Source: JBEPVZ01 sp041690695 (GTDB lineage Bacteria > Patescibacteriota > Microgenomatia > Daviesbacterales > UBA10151). From it: 34,821 nucleotides of DNA. Under the pieces are notes generated by a model that ran no database searches, had not been told where the DNA came from, and was given only the letters and a program-made list of their open reading frames with translations. Of this stretch, positions 6,988-13,764 are shown in pieces (the stretch's first letter is position 1; every line of letters starts with the position of its first letter). The DNA is taken from contig JBEPVZ010000010.1 of assembly GCA_041690695.1 (NCBI GenBank), positions 1 to 34,821 of the forward strand, read 5' to 3'. Made by a program: the position numbers and the translations under genes.

Positions 6988-7422
6988 CTAGCAAACAAGC
7001 TTTTTACAAAAGTAACTCAACGAATTTCCTTCTGGAAAATTATCCAATTTCCCATAAAGTGTATAGCCCAGCTTTTCATAAAATCCAGGAGCTTGCCAGG
7101 AGAAGGTATTGGTGTAAGAAATTGTGCAACCTCTTTTAATTCCTTCTTCCTCAACCGCCTTCATTAGTTTGCCTCCCCAGCCTTGTCCTCGGATTGATTC
7201 ATCAATCCAGAGCGACTCAATTTCCATCCCATTCCAAAGAAACGACACAATCACTCCTCCCAAAACCTTATCAGCAGGATCTTTTAGGAAGATAGAGTAG
7301 AGTTCTTTAGGTTTTCTGGGATGACCTTGGCTGGCGTGATTGGCTAATAATCCAGCCACTAAAGCTTTTTTATCTTCCGGATTTGGCTCGCCATCAGATC
7401 TGACAAATTTGAGATTATCCAT
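6988..7422 (-). CDS. GNAT-family N-acetyltransferase
   Basis: The 144-residue product has the GNAT core: a VLGGVIVSF strand, SLWIDESIRGQGWGGKLMKA, which contains the acetyl-CoA pyrophosphate loop (RGQGWGGKL), and NTFSWQAPGFYEKLGY near the C-terminus, typical of motif B. The acceptor substrate is unknown. Upstream of the ATG at 7422, TATAGT lies 6 nt away. It is convergent with the DUF1801 gene (stop at 6966) and divergent from the VOC gene at 7486. Confidence 0.87.
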   Translation of the reverse strand: MDNLKFVRSDGEPNPEDKKALVAGLLANHASQGHPRKPKELYSIFLKDPADKVLGGVIVSFLWNGMEIESLWIDESIRGQGWGGKLMKAVEEEGIKRGCTISYTNTFSWQAPGFYEKLGYTLYGKLDNFPEGNSLSYFCKKLVC

Positions 7423-7473
7423 GATTTAACTATATCTTCCCACCTCCGATGTGGCAAGATATAAACCCCGTGT

Positions 7474-7479
7474 TATAAT
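7474..7479 (+). promoter_or_regulatory. Consensus -10 box of the VOC/DUF1801 operon
   Basis: TATAAT lies 6 nt before the ATG at 7486. A weak GTGGCA 17 nt further upstream could act as -35. Leaderless transcript predicted. Confidence 0.65.
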
Positions 7480-7485
7480 TTTGGT

Positions 7486-7905
7486 ATGAAACCAACTCTT
7501 ATTCCTTATCTTAACTTCATGGGTCAGACTGGCGAGGCGATGAAATTTTACCAATCTGTTTTAGGGGGAGAATTAAAGATCCAAACTTTTGGGGAGAGTG
7601 GTATGCCGACTAAACCAGAGGATAAAGACAAAGTTATTCATGCTGATTTAAAAAATGAGGCTTTGTCGTTTATGGCCAGTGATGGTGACGCCGAACATCC
7701 TGTCCAGATGGGGGACAATATTCATATGAGTATTATCGGAACCGATCTAGAGTTGCTAACTAAATACTTCAATGGGCTAGCTGAGGGTGGTAAGGTTGAT
7801 ATGCCACTTCAAAAACAGTTCTGGGGAGATATTTATGGTCAACTAACTGATAAATTTGGTGTCCATTGGATGTTTAATTTTAGTGCCTCAGATGCCAAGG
7901 CCTAA
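7486..7905 (+). CDS. VOC-superfamily PhnB-like protein
   Basis: The 139-residue protein starts PYLNFMGQTGEAMKFYQSVL, the standard opening of PhnB-like members of the vicinal oxygen chelate fold. It continues with HADLKNEALSFMASD, MSIIGTDLELLTKYFNGLAE and the closing WGDIYGQLTDKFGVHWMFNF. These proteins bind metals or small molecules; no reaction can be assigned. The end overlaps the start of the downstream DUF1801 gene by 14 nt, so they form a translationally coupled pair. Two related VOC genes lie at 9047 and 10422. Confidence 0.88.
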   Translation: MKPTLIPYLNFMGQTGEAMKFYQSVLGGELKIQTFGESGMPTKPEDKDKVIHADLKNEALSFMASDGDAEHPVQMGDNIHMSIIGTDLELLTKYFNGLAEGGKVDMPLQKQFWGDIYGQLTDKFGVHWMFNFSASDAKA

Positions 7906-8251
7906 CACCGTTGAGGAATATATTGCCAGTGCCCCAAAAGAGCTCCAATCCAGGTTAAACCAGCTTCGCCAAGTTATTAGGACTACTGCACCTCAAGCTG
8001 AAGAAAAAATCAGCTATGGTATGCCATATTATGGTTATAAGGGGCGACTGGCCTATTTTGCTTATGCCAAGGAACATATCGGACTGTATATCCCCCCACC
8101 AATTATTGAAGATCATAAGTCAGAGCTTAAAAATTATGGAACTGCCAAATCGACGGTTCGTTTCCCAAATACGGAAGGACTGCCACTCGAATTGATAAAA
8201 AAATTAATTAAGGACAGAATTAAACATAACGATGAATCTAAAAAGAAGTAA
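7892..8251 (+). CDS. DUF1801-family protein
   Basis: The 119-residue product shows TVEEYIASAPKELQSRLNQL, then KISYGMPYYGYKGRLAYFAY, then IGLYIPPP and a YGTAKSTVRFPNTEGLPLEL C-terminus, the canonical DUF1801 pattern. I chose the ATG at 7892, which begins MPRPNTVEEY and overlaps the VOC gene by 14 nt; a longer frame from 7856 lacks family similarity at its N-terminus. It ends 2 nt from the convergent COG4705-like gene. Function unknown beyond the family's proposed frataxin-like fold. Confidence 0.87.
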   Translation: MPRPNTVEEYIASAPKELQSRLNQLRQVIRTTAPQAEEKISYGMPYYGYKGRLAYFAYAKEHIGLYIPPPIIEDHKSELKNYGTAKSTVRFPNTEGLPLELIKKLIKDRIKHNDESKKK

Positions 8252-8253
8252 CT

Positions 8254-8991
8254 TTATTTGTGACTTTTGATATCCTTGTGAGTAATAGTTAGGTAACCCA
8301 CAAATCCGATAATCAAAACCGTTAACATCAAGCTGACTTGTCCAGTCCCAACACCTAATCCTCCTAGGTTCTTAGCTCGTCCAATCCAATCAGCGAACGA
8401 TGCTCCCAGTGGTCGAGTTAGAATATAAGCTAGCCAGAAGGCCAAAACCTCGTTTCTTCTAAATTTCCAGTAAGCCAAGGCAGGCAGAGCGATTAAGATG
8501 GTAAACAAAATACCTGAGGAAAAATAACCCAAACCGAGCGTTGTGGCAGTCATATCTCCGGCGGCTGTTCCTAGAGCGAAAGTGGTCATGACTGTTGCCC
8601 AATAAAATAGTTCACGTCGACGAGTTGAGATACTGTGAATAGATAAAGTTTTCTCGGTTTTATACCAGACAGCGAAAATAACCGCTAAGCTGATGGTGAA
8701 TAGGGTAGTCGATATTAGATAAGGAACTCCAAAGCCTACGTGAAGTACATCTGCTACCATCGTCCCAAAAACTGCCACCATGGCGACAGCTAGCCAGTAA
8801 ATCGATGGGATATATCGACGAACCCAAAATTGGAGGATTAAAGCTACTGCCAGGCCTGTGCCACCTAAAGCAACGGCAATAATTGGATCAAGTTGGTGGG
8901 CTAAATAATCTGAGGTAACCTCACCCATGCCAGTTGTTAAAAGTTTGATAATCCAGAAGTAGCTAGTAATTTCCGGAACTTTTCTAATCAT
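8254..8991 (-). CDS. COG4705-like multi-pass membrane protein
   Basis: The 245-residue protein is almost entirely hydrophobic, with about seven membrane segments. It has a recurring Gly...Asp motif: TTGMGEVTSDYL, FGTMVADVLH, LGTAAGDMTA and PLGASFADWIG, suggesting an internally repeated fold. The opening KVPEITSYFWIIKLLTTGMG is typical of the uncharacterised COG4705 membrane family. Its function is unknown. TATAAT (9000-9005) lies 8 nt before the ATG at 8991. Confidence 0.8.
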   Translation of the reverse strand: MIRKVPEITSYFWIIKLLTTGMGEVTSDYLAHQLDPIIAVALGGTGLAVALILQFWVRRYIPSIYWLAVAMVAVFGTMVADVLHVGFGVPYLISTTLFTISLAVIFAVWYKTEKTLSIHSISTRRRELFYWATVMTTFALGTAAGDMTATTLGLGYFSSGILFTILIALPALAYWKFRRNEVLAFWLAYILTRPLGASFADWIGRAKNLGGLGVGTGQVSLMLTVLIIGFVGYLTITHKDIKSHK

Positions 8992-8999
8992 CTGCTTTA

Positions 9000-9005
9000 A
9001 TTATA
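9000..9005 (-). promoter_or_regulatory. Consensus -10 box of the COG4705-like gene
   Basis: On the minus strand TATAAT lies 8 nt before the ATG at 8991. Leaderless or near-leaderless transcript predicted. Confidence 0.6.
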
Positions 9006-9046
9006 CTAATATTATGAGGGTGACCAGTAAATATGATATTAATTAA

Positions 9047-9535
9047 CTATTCTTGGTCGTGGGCTTGTTGAAGAATGTTTGAGTCAATCTTCTTCATTTT
9101 TAACATAGCTTGCATAACTCGACCAGATTTTTCAGGATCGGGATCACTTAGTAGATTACCCAAAGCATCCGGAATAACTTGCCAAGACAATCCAAACTTA
9201 TCTTTTAACCAGCCACATTGGCTTTCTTCTCCACCATCTGCTGTCAATTTGTCCCAGTACTCATCAACTTCGTCTTGGGTCTGACAATTAATCACAAAAG
9301 AAACTGCCTCGGTAAACTTAAAGATCGGACCACCGTTTAAAGCTGAAAAATGTTGACCATCGATCTCAAAGTCGACCACCATGGCTGATCCGGTGGGTTG
9401 GCCTGAAGCTTTAGCTCCCGCTTCATCGTAACGGTTAATACTATTAATTTTGGAATTCTTAAAAACTGAAACATAAAAGTTGGCAGCTTCTTCAGCTTGG
9501 GTGTCAAACCAGAGGAAAGGGGAGATCTTCGGCAT
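9047..9535 (-). CDS. VOC-superfamily PhnB-like protein (3-demethylubiquinone methyltransferase-type domain)
   Basis: The 162-residue protein opens SPFLWFDTQAEEAANFYVSV and contains FEIDGQHFSALNGGP, FVINCQTQDEVDEYWDKL, then QCGWLKDKFGLSWQVIP and a VMQAMLKMKKID tail, the classic pattern of this VOC subgroup. Despite the inherited name, members are not shown to methylate ubiquinone. TATAAT (9543-9548) lies 7 nt before the ATG at 9535. The upstream cupin gene ends at 9544, so the -10 box overlaps the end of that gene. Confidence 0.9.
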   Translation of the reverse strand: MPKISPFLWFDTQAEEAANFYVSVFKNSKINSINRYDEAGAKASGQPTGSAMVVDFEIDGQHFSALNGGPIFKFTEAVSFVINCQTQDEVDEYWDKLTADGGEESQCGWLKDKFGLSWQVIPDALGNLLSDPDPEKSGRVMQAMLKMKKIDSNILQQAHDQE

Positions 9536-9543
9536 GAGCTCTA

Positions 9544-9927
9544 TTATATATGATCTTCAGTATCCGTTAAAGCAATTTGCTTAGTTTTATGAATAGTGCC
9601 ATCTTTATGATGAGCTGGTGAGTAAACGGTATATAGCTTAAGTGGTTGATCAGATGAGGTATTCAGGACATTATGTTTCGTCCCCGCCGGAACTACAATC
9701 GCGAAACCATCTGAAACCTGATGTTCGACACCGTTTAAAATGACCTTACCTTGGCCTTTCTCAACCCTTAAAAATTGATCAGTCACTTCGTGAACTTCCA
9801 TACCAATATCTTCATTTGGATTAAGTGACATGACCACTAATTGGGAGTGCTGGTTAGTAGCTAAGACTTGCCGGAAGTTTGAATTGGCAAGAGTCAGCCT
9901 CTCAATATTGTCGACAAAACCATTCAT
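9544..9927 (-). CDS. Cupin-domain protein
   Basis: The 127-residue protein is a single cupin barrel. Motif 1 is MEVHEVTDQFLRVEKGQG, with His and Glu metal ligands at the usual positions, and motif 2 is VVPAGTKHNV with a further His. The C-terminal TVYSPAHHKDGT is common in small cupins resembling mannose-6-phosphate isomerase or oxalate-decarboxylase-like binding proteins. The substrate is unknown. The ATG at 9927 has a TACTAT-type box about 11 nt upstream. The gene is divergent from the permease-like gene at 9974. Confidence 0.87.
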   Translation of the reverse strand: MNGFVDNIERLTLANSNFRQVLATNQHSQLVVMSLNPNEDIGMEVHEVTDQFLRVEKGQGKVILNGVEHQVSDGFAIVVPAGTKHNVLNTSSDQPLKLYTVYSPAHHKDGTIHKTKQIALTDTEDHI

Positions 9928-9973
9928 AAGTTTTCTAATAGTAACACATCAGATTTTGATATAATCAAATCAG

Positions 9974-10360
9974 ATGAATGAAATTTTTCATAAGATTTCC
10001 AGTCGAGTTTCGAGTGCGACTGGTTCGCCAATGGCCTTTAGCGTGGCTATCTCAGTCATTATTATCTGGATTATTAGTGGTCCGGCTGCCCATTATTCGG
10101 ATACCTGGCAGCTAATTATTAATACTGGGACGACGATTGTAACCTTTTTAATGGTTTTCTTAATTCAAAACACTCAAAACCGGGACTCAAAAGCCATTCA
10201 TATTAAATTAGATGAGCTTTTAAAAGGAGTTAAAGGTGCTAGGACTGGTTTAGTTGACCTTGAAGATGTCTCAGATGCTGAGCTTGAAAAACTCCATAAT
10301 GAATTTAAAAACTTACATGAGCATTATTCAAGAGCGATCACTAAAAGAAAGACTAACTAA
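9974..10360 (+). CDS. Low-affinity iron permease-like membrane protein
   Basis: The 128-residue product has two membrane helices (about residues 20-40 and 52-66) in the pattern FSVAISVIIIWIISGP and TGTTIVTFLMVFLIQNTQNRD, followed by AIHIKLDELLKG. This is the conserved core of the low-affinity iron permease domain family. The C-terminal third is a charged helical tail. Bacterial members have not been shown to transport iron, so the transport role is inferred from the family name only. TATAAT (9960-9965) lies 8 nt before the ATG. Confidence 0.83.
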   Translation: MNEIFHKISSRVSSATGSPMAFSVAISVIIIWIISGPAAHYSDTWQLIINTGTTIVTFLMVFLIQNTQNRDSKAIHIKLDELLKGVKGARTGLVDLEDVSDAELEKLHNEFKNLHEHYSRAITKRKTN

Positions 10361-10386
10361 ATTTAATAATTAACGAGCTGGATTGC

Positions 10387-10415
10387 TTGTTAAACAGATT
10401 CTGTTCGGTTATAAT
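10387..10415 (+). promoter_or_regulatory. Promoter of the third VOC gene
   Basis: TTGTTA (10387-10392) and TATAAT (10410-10415) are separated by 17 nt, and the box ends 6 nt before the ATG at 10422. A leaderless mRNA is implied. This argues against the longer frame that begins at 10383 inside the promoter. Confidence 0.7.
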
Positions 10416-10421
10416 AAATTC

Positions 10422-10787
10422 ATGTTAAATCTTAGTTCAATCATGATCGGGACCATGCAACACAAAGTCATGGCTGATTTCTACGAAAAAGTCTTTGAAA
10501 AAGTTCCTGATATGAATGAAGGGGAGTGGTCGGGTTGGGTAGTTGGTAAAGGTTTCTTAGGAGTAGGTGAGCATTCTGAGATGTCAGGCAAGGCTAAAGA
10601 TGCCGGTCGATTAATGTTTAATCTTGAGACTAAAGAGGTTAAAGACGAGTTTAATCGAATTAAAGATATTGATGGGGCACAGGTTGTCAAAGAGCCTTAC
10701 GAGATGGGTGGATCTTGGATTGCCACTTTTGCTGATCCAGATGGTAATTACTTTCAGTTAATGACTCCTTGGGAAGACGCTAAATAA
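10422..10787 (+). CDS. VOC-superfamily (glyoxalase-like) protein
   Basis: The 121-residue protein has the single-domain VOC layout: MIGTMQHKVMADFYEKVFEK, a GWVVGKGFLGVGEH strand pair, then MFNLETKEVKDEFNRIKDI and the closing WIATFADPDGNYFQLMTPW, which is the strongest family signature. A metal site is plausible but not confirmed. Start chosen at 10422 because the promoter occupies 10387-10415. It is the third VOC protein within 3.3 kb, although the three are divergent in sequence. Confidence 0.88.
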   Translation: MLNLSSIMIGTMQHKVMADFYEKVFEKVPDMNEGEWSGWVVGKGFLGVGEHSEMSGKAKDAGRLMFNLETKEVKDEFNRIKDIDGAQVVKEPYEMGGSWIATFADPDGNYFQLMTPWEDAK

Positions 10788-10829
10788 TCCTTACGGCTTG
10801 ATTATAATTGTTTTTGTTTATCGCAATTA

Positions 10830-10858
10830 TTGACAAAAGATACTATTTGTCATAAGAT
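10830..10858 (+). promoter_or_regulatory. Promoter with inverted-repeat operator of the toxin-antitoxin pair
   Basis: TTGACA (10830-10835) and TAAGAT (10853-10858) are 17 nt apart. A perfect 7-bp inverted repeat, TGACAAA (10831-10837) and TTTGTCA (10846-10852), separated by 8 nt, fills the spacer and overlaps the -35. The predicted start site falls on the GTG at 10865. The geometry fits repression by the dimeric ribbon-helix-helix antitoxin. Confidence 0.75.
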
Positions 10859-10864
10859 TGATTA

Positions 10865-11140
10865 GTGGCGTACCTCGATTGGGAGGAGGATAAAAATAAG
10901 CATTTAAAGTTAGAAAGAGGGATTTCGTTTGAGGATGTGCAGGTAGCGATAGACTCAAGAAAATTGCTTGATTCCTATCCTCACCCTAATAAGCAACGTT
11001 ATCCGAATCAGAGAATTATGGTGCTTGAAATATCAGGTTATGTTTATTTAGTGCCATATATTAAAGAAGGCCAAAAGATCTTTTTAAAGACTATTATTCC
11101 AAGTAGGAAAGCTACCAAAAAATATTTGAACGGTAAATGA
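10865..11140 (+). CDS. brnT: BrnT-like toxin of a type II toxin-antitoxin pair
   Basis: The 91-residue protein matches the BrnT pattern: LDWEEDKNKHLKLERGISFEDVQ at the N-terminus, then YPNQRIMVLEISGYVYLVPY and an IFLKTIIPSRKATKKY C-terminus. BrnT proteins are RelE-fold ribonucleases that block translation. The start is GTG at 10865, directly where the promoter predicts transcription to begin. The toxin precedes the antitoxin, as in BrnT/BrnA loci, and the genes overlap by 4 nt (ATGA). Confidence 0.82.
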   Translation: MAYLDWEEDKNKHLKLERGISFEDVQVAIDSRKLLDSYPHPNKQRYPNQRIMVLEISGYVYLVPYIKEGQKIFLKTIIPSRKATKKYLNGK

Positions 11141-11403
11141 TTATGAAACTATACCAACTTGATTCAGAAGAGGAAGAGATTTTAAAAGCATACGAAGAAG
11201 GTAAATTAGCCAGAGTTGAAGACTTTTCTGAAGAGAAGAAGCTTCTCCAAGACGCAGCCCGCAATACATTAAATAAAACTAAAAATATTAATCTAAGAAT
11301 GTCTGAAAAAGATGTTTATAAACTTAAAGTTAGAGCTGCCAAAGAAGGTATCCCTTATCAAACATTAGCTGCATCTGTTCTACATAAGTTCGCTACAGAA
11401 TAA
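11137..11403 (+). CDS. CopG/BrnA-type antitoxin
   Basis: The 88-residue protein has an acidic N-terminal region (SEEEEILKAYEEGKLARVEDF) that is expected to wrap the toxin. A C-terminal ribbon-helix-helix DNA-binding segment reads NINLRMSEKDVYKLKVRAAK followed by EGIPYQTLAASVLHKFA. This is the usual layout of CopG-type antitoxins of type II pairs. It overlaps the toxin stop by 4 nt; a second ATG at 11143 is possible. It would bind the inverted repeat in the promoter at 10830-10858. Confidence 0.85.
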   Translation: MIMKLYQLDSEEEEILKAYEEGKLARVEDFSEEKKLLQDAARNTLNKTKNINLRMSEKDVYKLKVRAAKEGIPYQTLAASVLHKFATE

Positions 11404-11407
11404 TTTA

Positions 11408-11875
11408 TTAAGCCGCTTTAGTTGTCGGTGGGTTTAATCCGGGAGTCAGTGGAGTAGGTTCCGTCCCTTCAGATGTTGTCGGTGGAGTAGATAGTGTGCC
11501 TAATTGTTCTGGCGTTGGTGCTGTATCGGCTGGCTCTACCGGTTGTTCAACTCTATCTTCTATCTTCAGTGATTTTAAAAGTGCATCATCCATTGGTGGA
11601 GTTAGAGGTTTTTCTGCAACTGGAATTGTTTTTCTGCCAGCAGTTGGTTCCAGTCCAACCGCAGCTCTAGGCGCATTAATAAAAGATTCTCGGGCGACTG
11701 TTCCACCAACCTTTTTTAAAATCTCGAGTAGACCTCCTTTAATATAGCTACCAGGTGTAGTTATTGCTTTTTTAACAACTGGAATTACTGGGGCTTCGTC
11801 AAGTGTTTCAGAAGTGGCTTCAGGAGCTGTGGTTTGTTGTAACTCTATCTCTGGTCCGCCACCGCCGCCTTCCAT
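11408..11875 (-). CDS. Pro/Thr-rich disordered protein, unknown function
   Basis: The 155-residue protein begins MEGGGGGPEIELQQTTAPEA and is rich in Pro, Thr, Glu and Ala throughout. A short amphipathic or weakly hydrophobic stretch lies around residues 40-60 (GSYIKGGLLEILKKVGGTVA). There is no signal peptide or membrane helix. Its ATG at 11873-11875 shares one base with the stop codon of the RDD gene (TAATG), so it is translationally coupled to that membrane protein. I do not recognise a family. A disordered partner of the RDD protein is only an inference. Confidence 0.62.
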   Translation of the reverse strand: MEGGGGGPEIELQQTTAPEATSETLDEAPVIPVVKKAITTPGSYIKGGLLEILKKVGGTVARESFINAPRAAVGLEPTAGRKTIPVAEKPLTPPMDDALLKSLKIEDRVEQPVEPADTAPTPEQLGTLSTPPTTSEGTEPTPLTPGLNPPTTKAA

Positions 11876-12411
11876 TATTTAACCTTCCGAATAACTAAAG
11901 TTTTGGCAACTTTATCGCCAACCCGTTGTTTTTGGCTACTGGTTAAGACCACAATCAAGCCGGTTAAATAGGGAATGACATAGGGAAAGGCATCGACAAT
12001 CCGGAGCAAGTTTCTTAAAAAAGCTGAACCAAAGCTGATCTTGTTACCATTTAAATCGGTGACTTTGATGCCTAAAATCATTTTGCCCAGTGTTCCGCCG
12101 ACTTGCCATTCCATGATAATAAAATACAAAATAGTTACGACAGAGAAGACCATCGAGGGTATGCCACTTAAAGTGCTTTGGGTAGCCAAGTTTGTGCTGG
12201 TACTACCAACGTGAGTGGTTGTCCCAAAAAAATGAGTTAAGACAGAAAAAAGAATCCCGATCAAGATGCTATCCACTAGAATTGCAAAGACTCTTCGCCA
12301 TGTGACGCTGGTATTTAAGGTGCCAGCTTGGGGAGTAGTCATAGGAGCCGTCGCAGGGGGAACTGGCATAGCTGTCGTCGGTGGGGGTGTGGCTGGAATT
12401 TGAGGATCCAT
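11875..12411 (-). CDS. RDD-family membrane protein
   Basis: The 178-residue protein has a Pro/Thr-rich cytoplasmic N-terminus (about residues 1-32) and then the RDD domain: VTWRRVFAILVDSILIGILF, with the conserved Arg and Asp, a second helix near VFSVVTILYFIIMEWQVGGTLGKMILGIKV, and FLRNLLRIVDAFPYVIPYL. RDD proteins are poorly understood; some act in ion exchange. GTLGKMILGIKVTD is the family's second signature. Upstream of the ATG at 12411, GATAGT lies about 8 nt away. The next gene overlaps its stop by one base. Confidence 0.88.
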   Translation of the reverse strand: MDPQIPATPPPTTAMPVPPATAPMTTPQAGTLNTSVTWRRVFAILVDSILIGILFSVLTHFFGTTTHVGSTSTNLATQSTLSGIPSMVFSVVTILYFIIMEWQVGGTLGKMILGIKVTDLNGNKISFGSAFLRNLLRIVDAFPYVIPYLTGLIVVLTSSQKQRVGDKVAKTLVIRKVK

Positions 12412-12483
12412 AAATTAACACTATCATTTCAATTAACATTTGTCGAGAAGATTAATAAAAGAGTAAAATATAGATAAAGAGGA

Positions 12484-12510
12484 GGGCAGAAAGTTTTTAA
12501 CTCTCTGCCC
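12484..12510 (-). terminator. Strong hairpin after the helical-protein gene
   Basis: A 12-bp stem (GGGCAGAGAGTT with AACTTTCTGCCC, including one G-U pair) closes on a 3-nt loop 18 nt after the stop at 12529. The following bases (TCCTCTTTA) are only weakly U-rich, so termination is likely but not certain. The plus-strand side has TTTCTC after the stem. Confidence 0.6.
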
Positions 12511-12528
12511 TTTCTCTGGGTTCCCGAT

Positions 12529-13233
12529 TTAGAACTTATCAGGATATTGCTTTACTATCGCTCCAGCTAGAACTCCAGCTGTTTTATTCATGTGATCAAA
12601 CGCCTCCATTTGCTTAGCGTAAGAAGTCGTGTAGTCCTTTGCTGCATAAGCGTTAATCATGGCGACTAACTGATCAATATGCATATTAAAGGTTTGCTCC
12701 AAGACACTCTCTGGTAAGTTTGGATTAGCTTGACTTAAGAAAGCGGCTGAGGTTGCACTATAGCCTCTTAGATCTGAGATAGCTTTATCTTGTCCAGCCT
12801 TATCACCCTTTTTTAAAGCGGTGGTATAGTCGACAAAGAAACCGATATGAGCTCTCCAGTTCTTTAAGAAGGTAGCACCTGCTTCGTCTCCATAGACGCT
12901 ACCAATCGCTTGTGAGATAGCAACGCTATTATCATCTAAAGCTTTGGCTGAAGCGTCAAAGTCGGCGCTGCCATCATAACCTTTCCGCATCGCCATTGAT
13001 GCTAGATCGACATGTGCGGTCAAAGCACTGGATAAAGTATTCCGAAGATCAGATGCTTTAGAATCAGTTGCTCCACCCATCATGTTTCCAGACGCCATTG
13101 GCTGATTGGCCGCCATCATTGCTCCAGAGTCCGGCATAGCCTTTTTAGCTAAGCTGGCTCCTCCAAATCCGACAGCAAGTCCAATTACTAAGGCAATTAT
13201 TGCAACCATCATTGTATTTGTTGAATTTGTCAT
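12529..13233 (-). CDS. Membrane-anchored all-helical protein co-transcribed with MarR
   Basis: The 234-residue product has an N-terminal membrane anchor (about residues 8-29), a Met/Gly/Ala-rich linker (MMAANQPMASGNMMGG), and a helical C-terminal region. Three helix-turn segments each start near a His: AHVDLASMAMRK, AHIGFFVDYTTALKKGD and MHIDQLVAMINAYAAKD. A four-helix-like bundle with metal- or haem-binding His is possible but not shown. I recall similar helical domains in Firmicutes proteins carrying copper-amine-oxidase-like domains, but this is unverified. The ATG follows the MarR stop immediately and has a strong RBS (AAGGGGGGTGA, 13241-13252). Confidence 0.7.
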   Translation of the reverse strand: MTNSTNTMMVAIIALVIGLAVGFGGASLAKKAMPDSGAMMAANQPMASGNMMGGATDSKASDLRNTLSSALTAHVDLASMAMRKGYDGSADFDASAKALDDNSVAISQAIGSVYGDEAGATFLKNWRAHIGFFVDYTTALKKGDKAGQDKAISDLRGYSATSAAFLSQANPNLPESVLEQTFNMHIDQLVAMINAYAAKDYTTSYAKQMEAFDHMNKTAGVLAGAIVKQYPDKF

Positions 13234-13674
13234 TTATTTTTCACCCCCCTTCAAATCATTTGAGTTTTTTATAATTGTTTCTAAAACTTTAAAGTAGGTC
13301 TGGATTTCGGATGGGGTAATGCCTTCTAGTAACTTGCTCATTTCTAATCCGAGCTCTGTTTCAACGTTAGGCACTAAACTTTGAGCTTGACTCGTTAAAA
13401 CGATCTGCTTAGCTCGACGATCAGCTGGGTCATTTTGACGCTTAACTAATTTTTTACTCTCAAGTTGATCAATTAAAGTGGTGACATGTGGAGCTTCAAT
13501 TCCCAAAAGCTTTGACAGATCAATAAATCTTAAATGAGGTTGATTATAAAGGTGGCCAAGGGTCGACCATTCAACGGTTGTGAGCTGATATTTATCTAGA
13601 ATTTGAATAACGTGTTCTCTTAATGTTTGATAGCCTCGAGTTTGTAAGATCGCGCTTTTGTATGTGGTGTGCAT
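13234..13674 (-). CDS. MarR-family transcriptional regulator
   Basis: The 146-residue protein has the MarR winged-helix layout: TTVEWSTLGHLYNQPHLRFIDL, then LSKLLGIEAPHVTTLIDQLE as the recognition helix, the wing KKLVKRQNDPADRRAKQIVLT with its DPADRR signature, and a C-terminal dimerisation helix. The start ATG at 13674 has TAAAGT 6 nt upstream and TTGTAT 17 nt further. It directly precedes the helical-protein gene and probably controls that operon through the palindromes at 13684-13700 and 13720-13733. Confidence 0.9.
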   Translation of the reverse strand: MHTTYKSAILQTRGYQTLREHVIQILDKYQLTTVEWSTLGHLYNQPHLRFIDLSKLLGIEAPHVTTLIDQLESKKLVKRQNDPADRRAKQIVLTSQAQSLVPNVETELGLEMSKLLEGITPSEIQTYFKVLETIIKNSNDLKGGEK

Positions 13675-13683
13675 AAAACCACT

Positions 13684-13700
13684 TTACTTGGCTTGAGTAA
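13684..13700. promoter_or_regulatory. Candidate MarR operator (proximal)
   Basis: TTACT and AGTAA flank a 7-nt spacer immediately upstream of marR and overlap its -10 region. Size and position suit a MarR dimer; the half-sites are short. Confidence 0.4.
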
Positions 13701-13719
13701 TAAATACAAGAGGTAATTG

Positions 13720-13733
13720 TTACATTTATGTAA
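13720..13733. promoter_or_regulatory. Candidate MarR operator (distal palindrome)
   Basis: TTACATTTATGTAA is a perfect 6+2+6 inverted repeat between the divergent marR and RibD-like genes, close to the TATAAT at 13753-13758. It could allow one regulator to control both directions. Confidence 0.45.
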
Positions 13734-13764
13734 GTAAATAAAACTAACCTGGTATAATTGAATA

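Noticed and set aside
10383..10421. N-terminal extension of the third VOC protein
   Set aside because: It contains the promoter (TTGTTA/TATAAT) and lacks family similarity; the ATG at 10422 is the better start.
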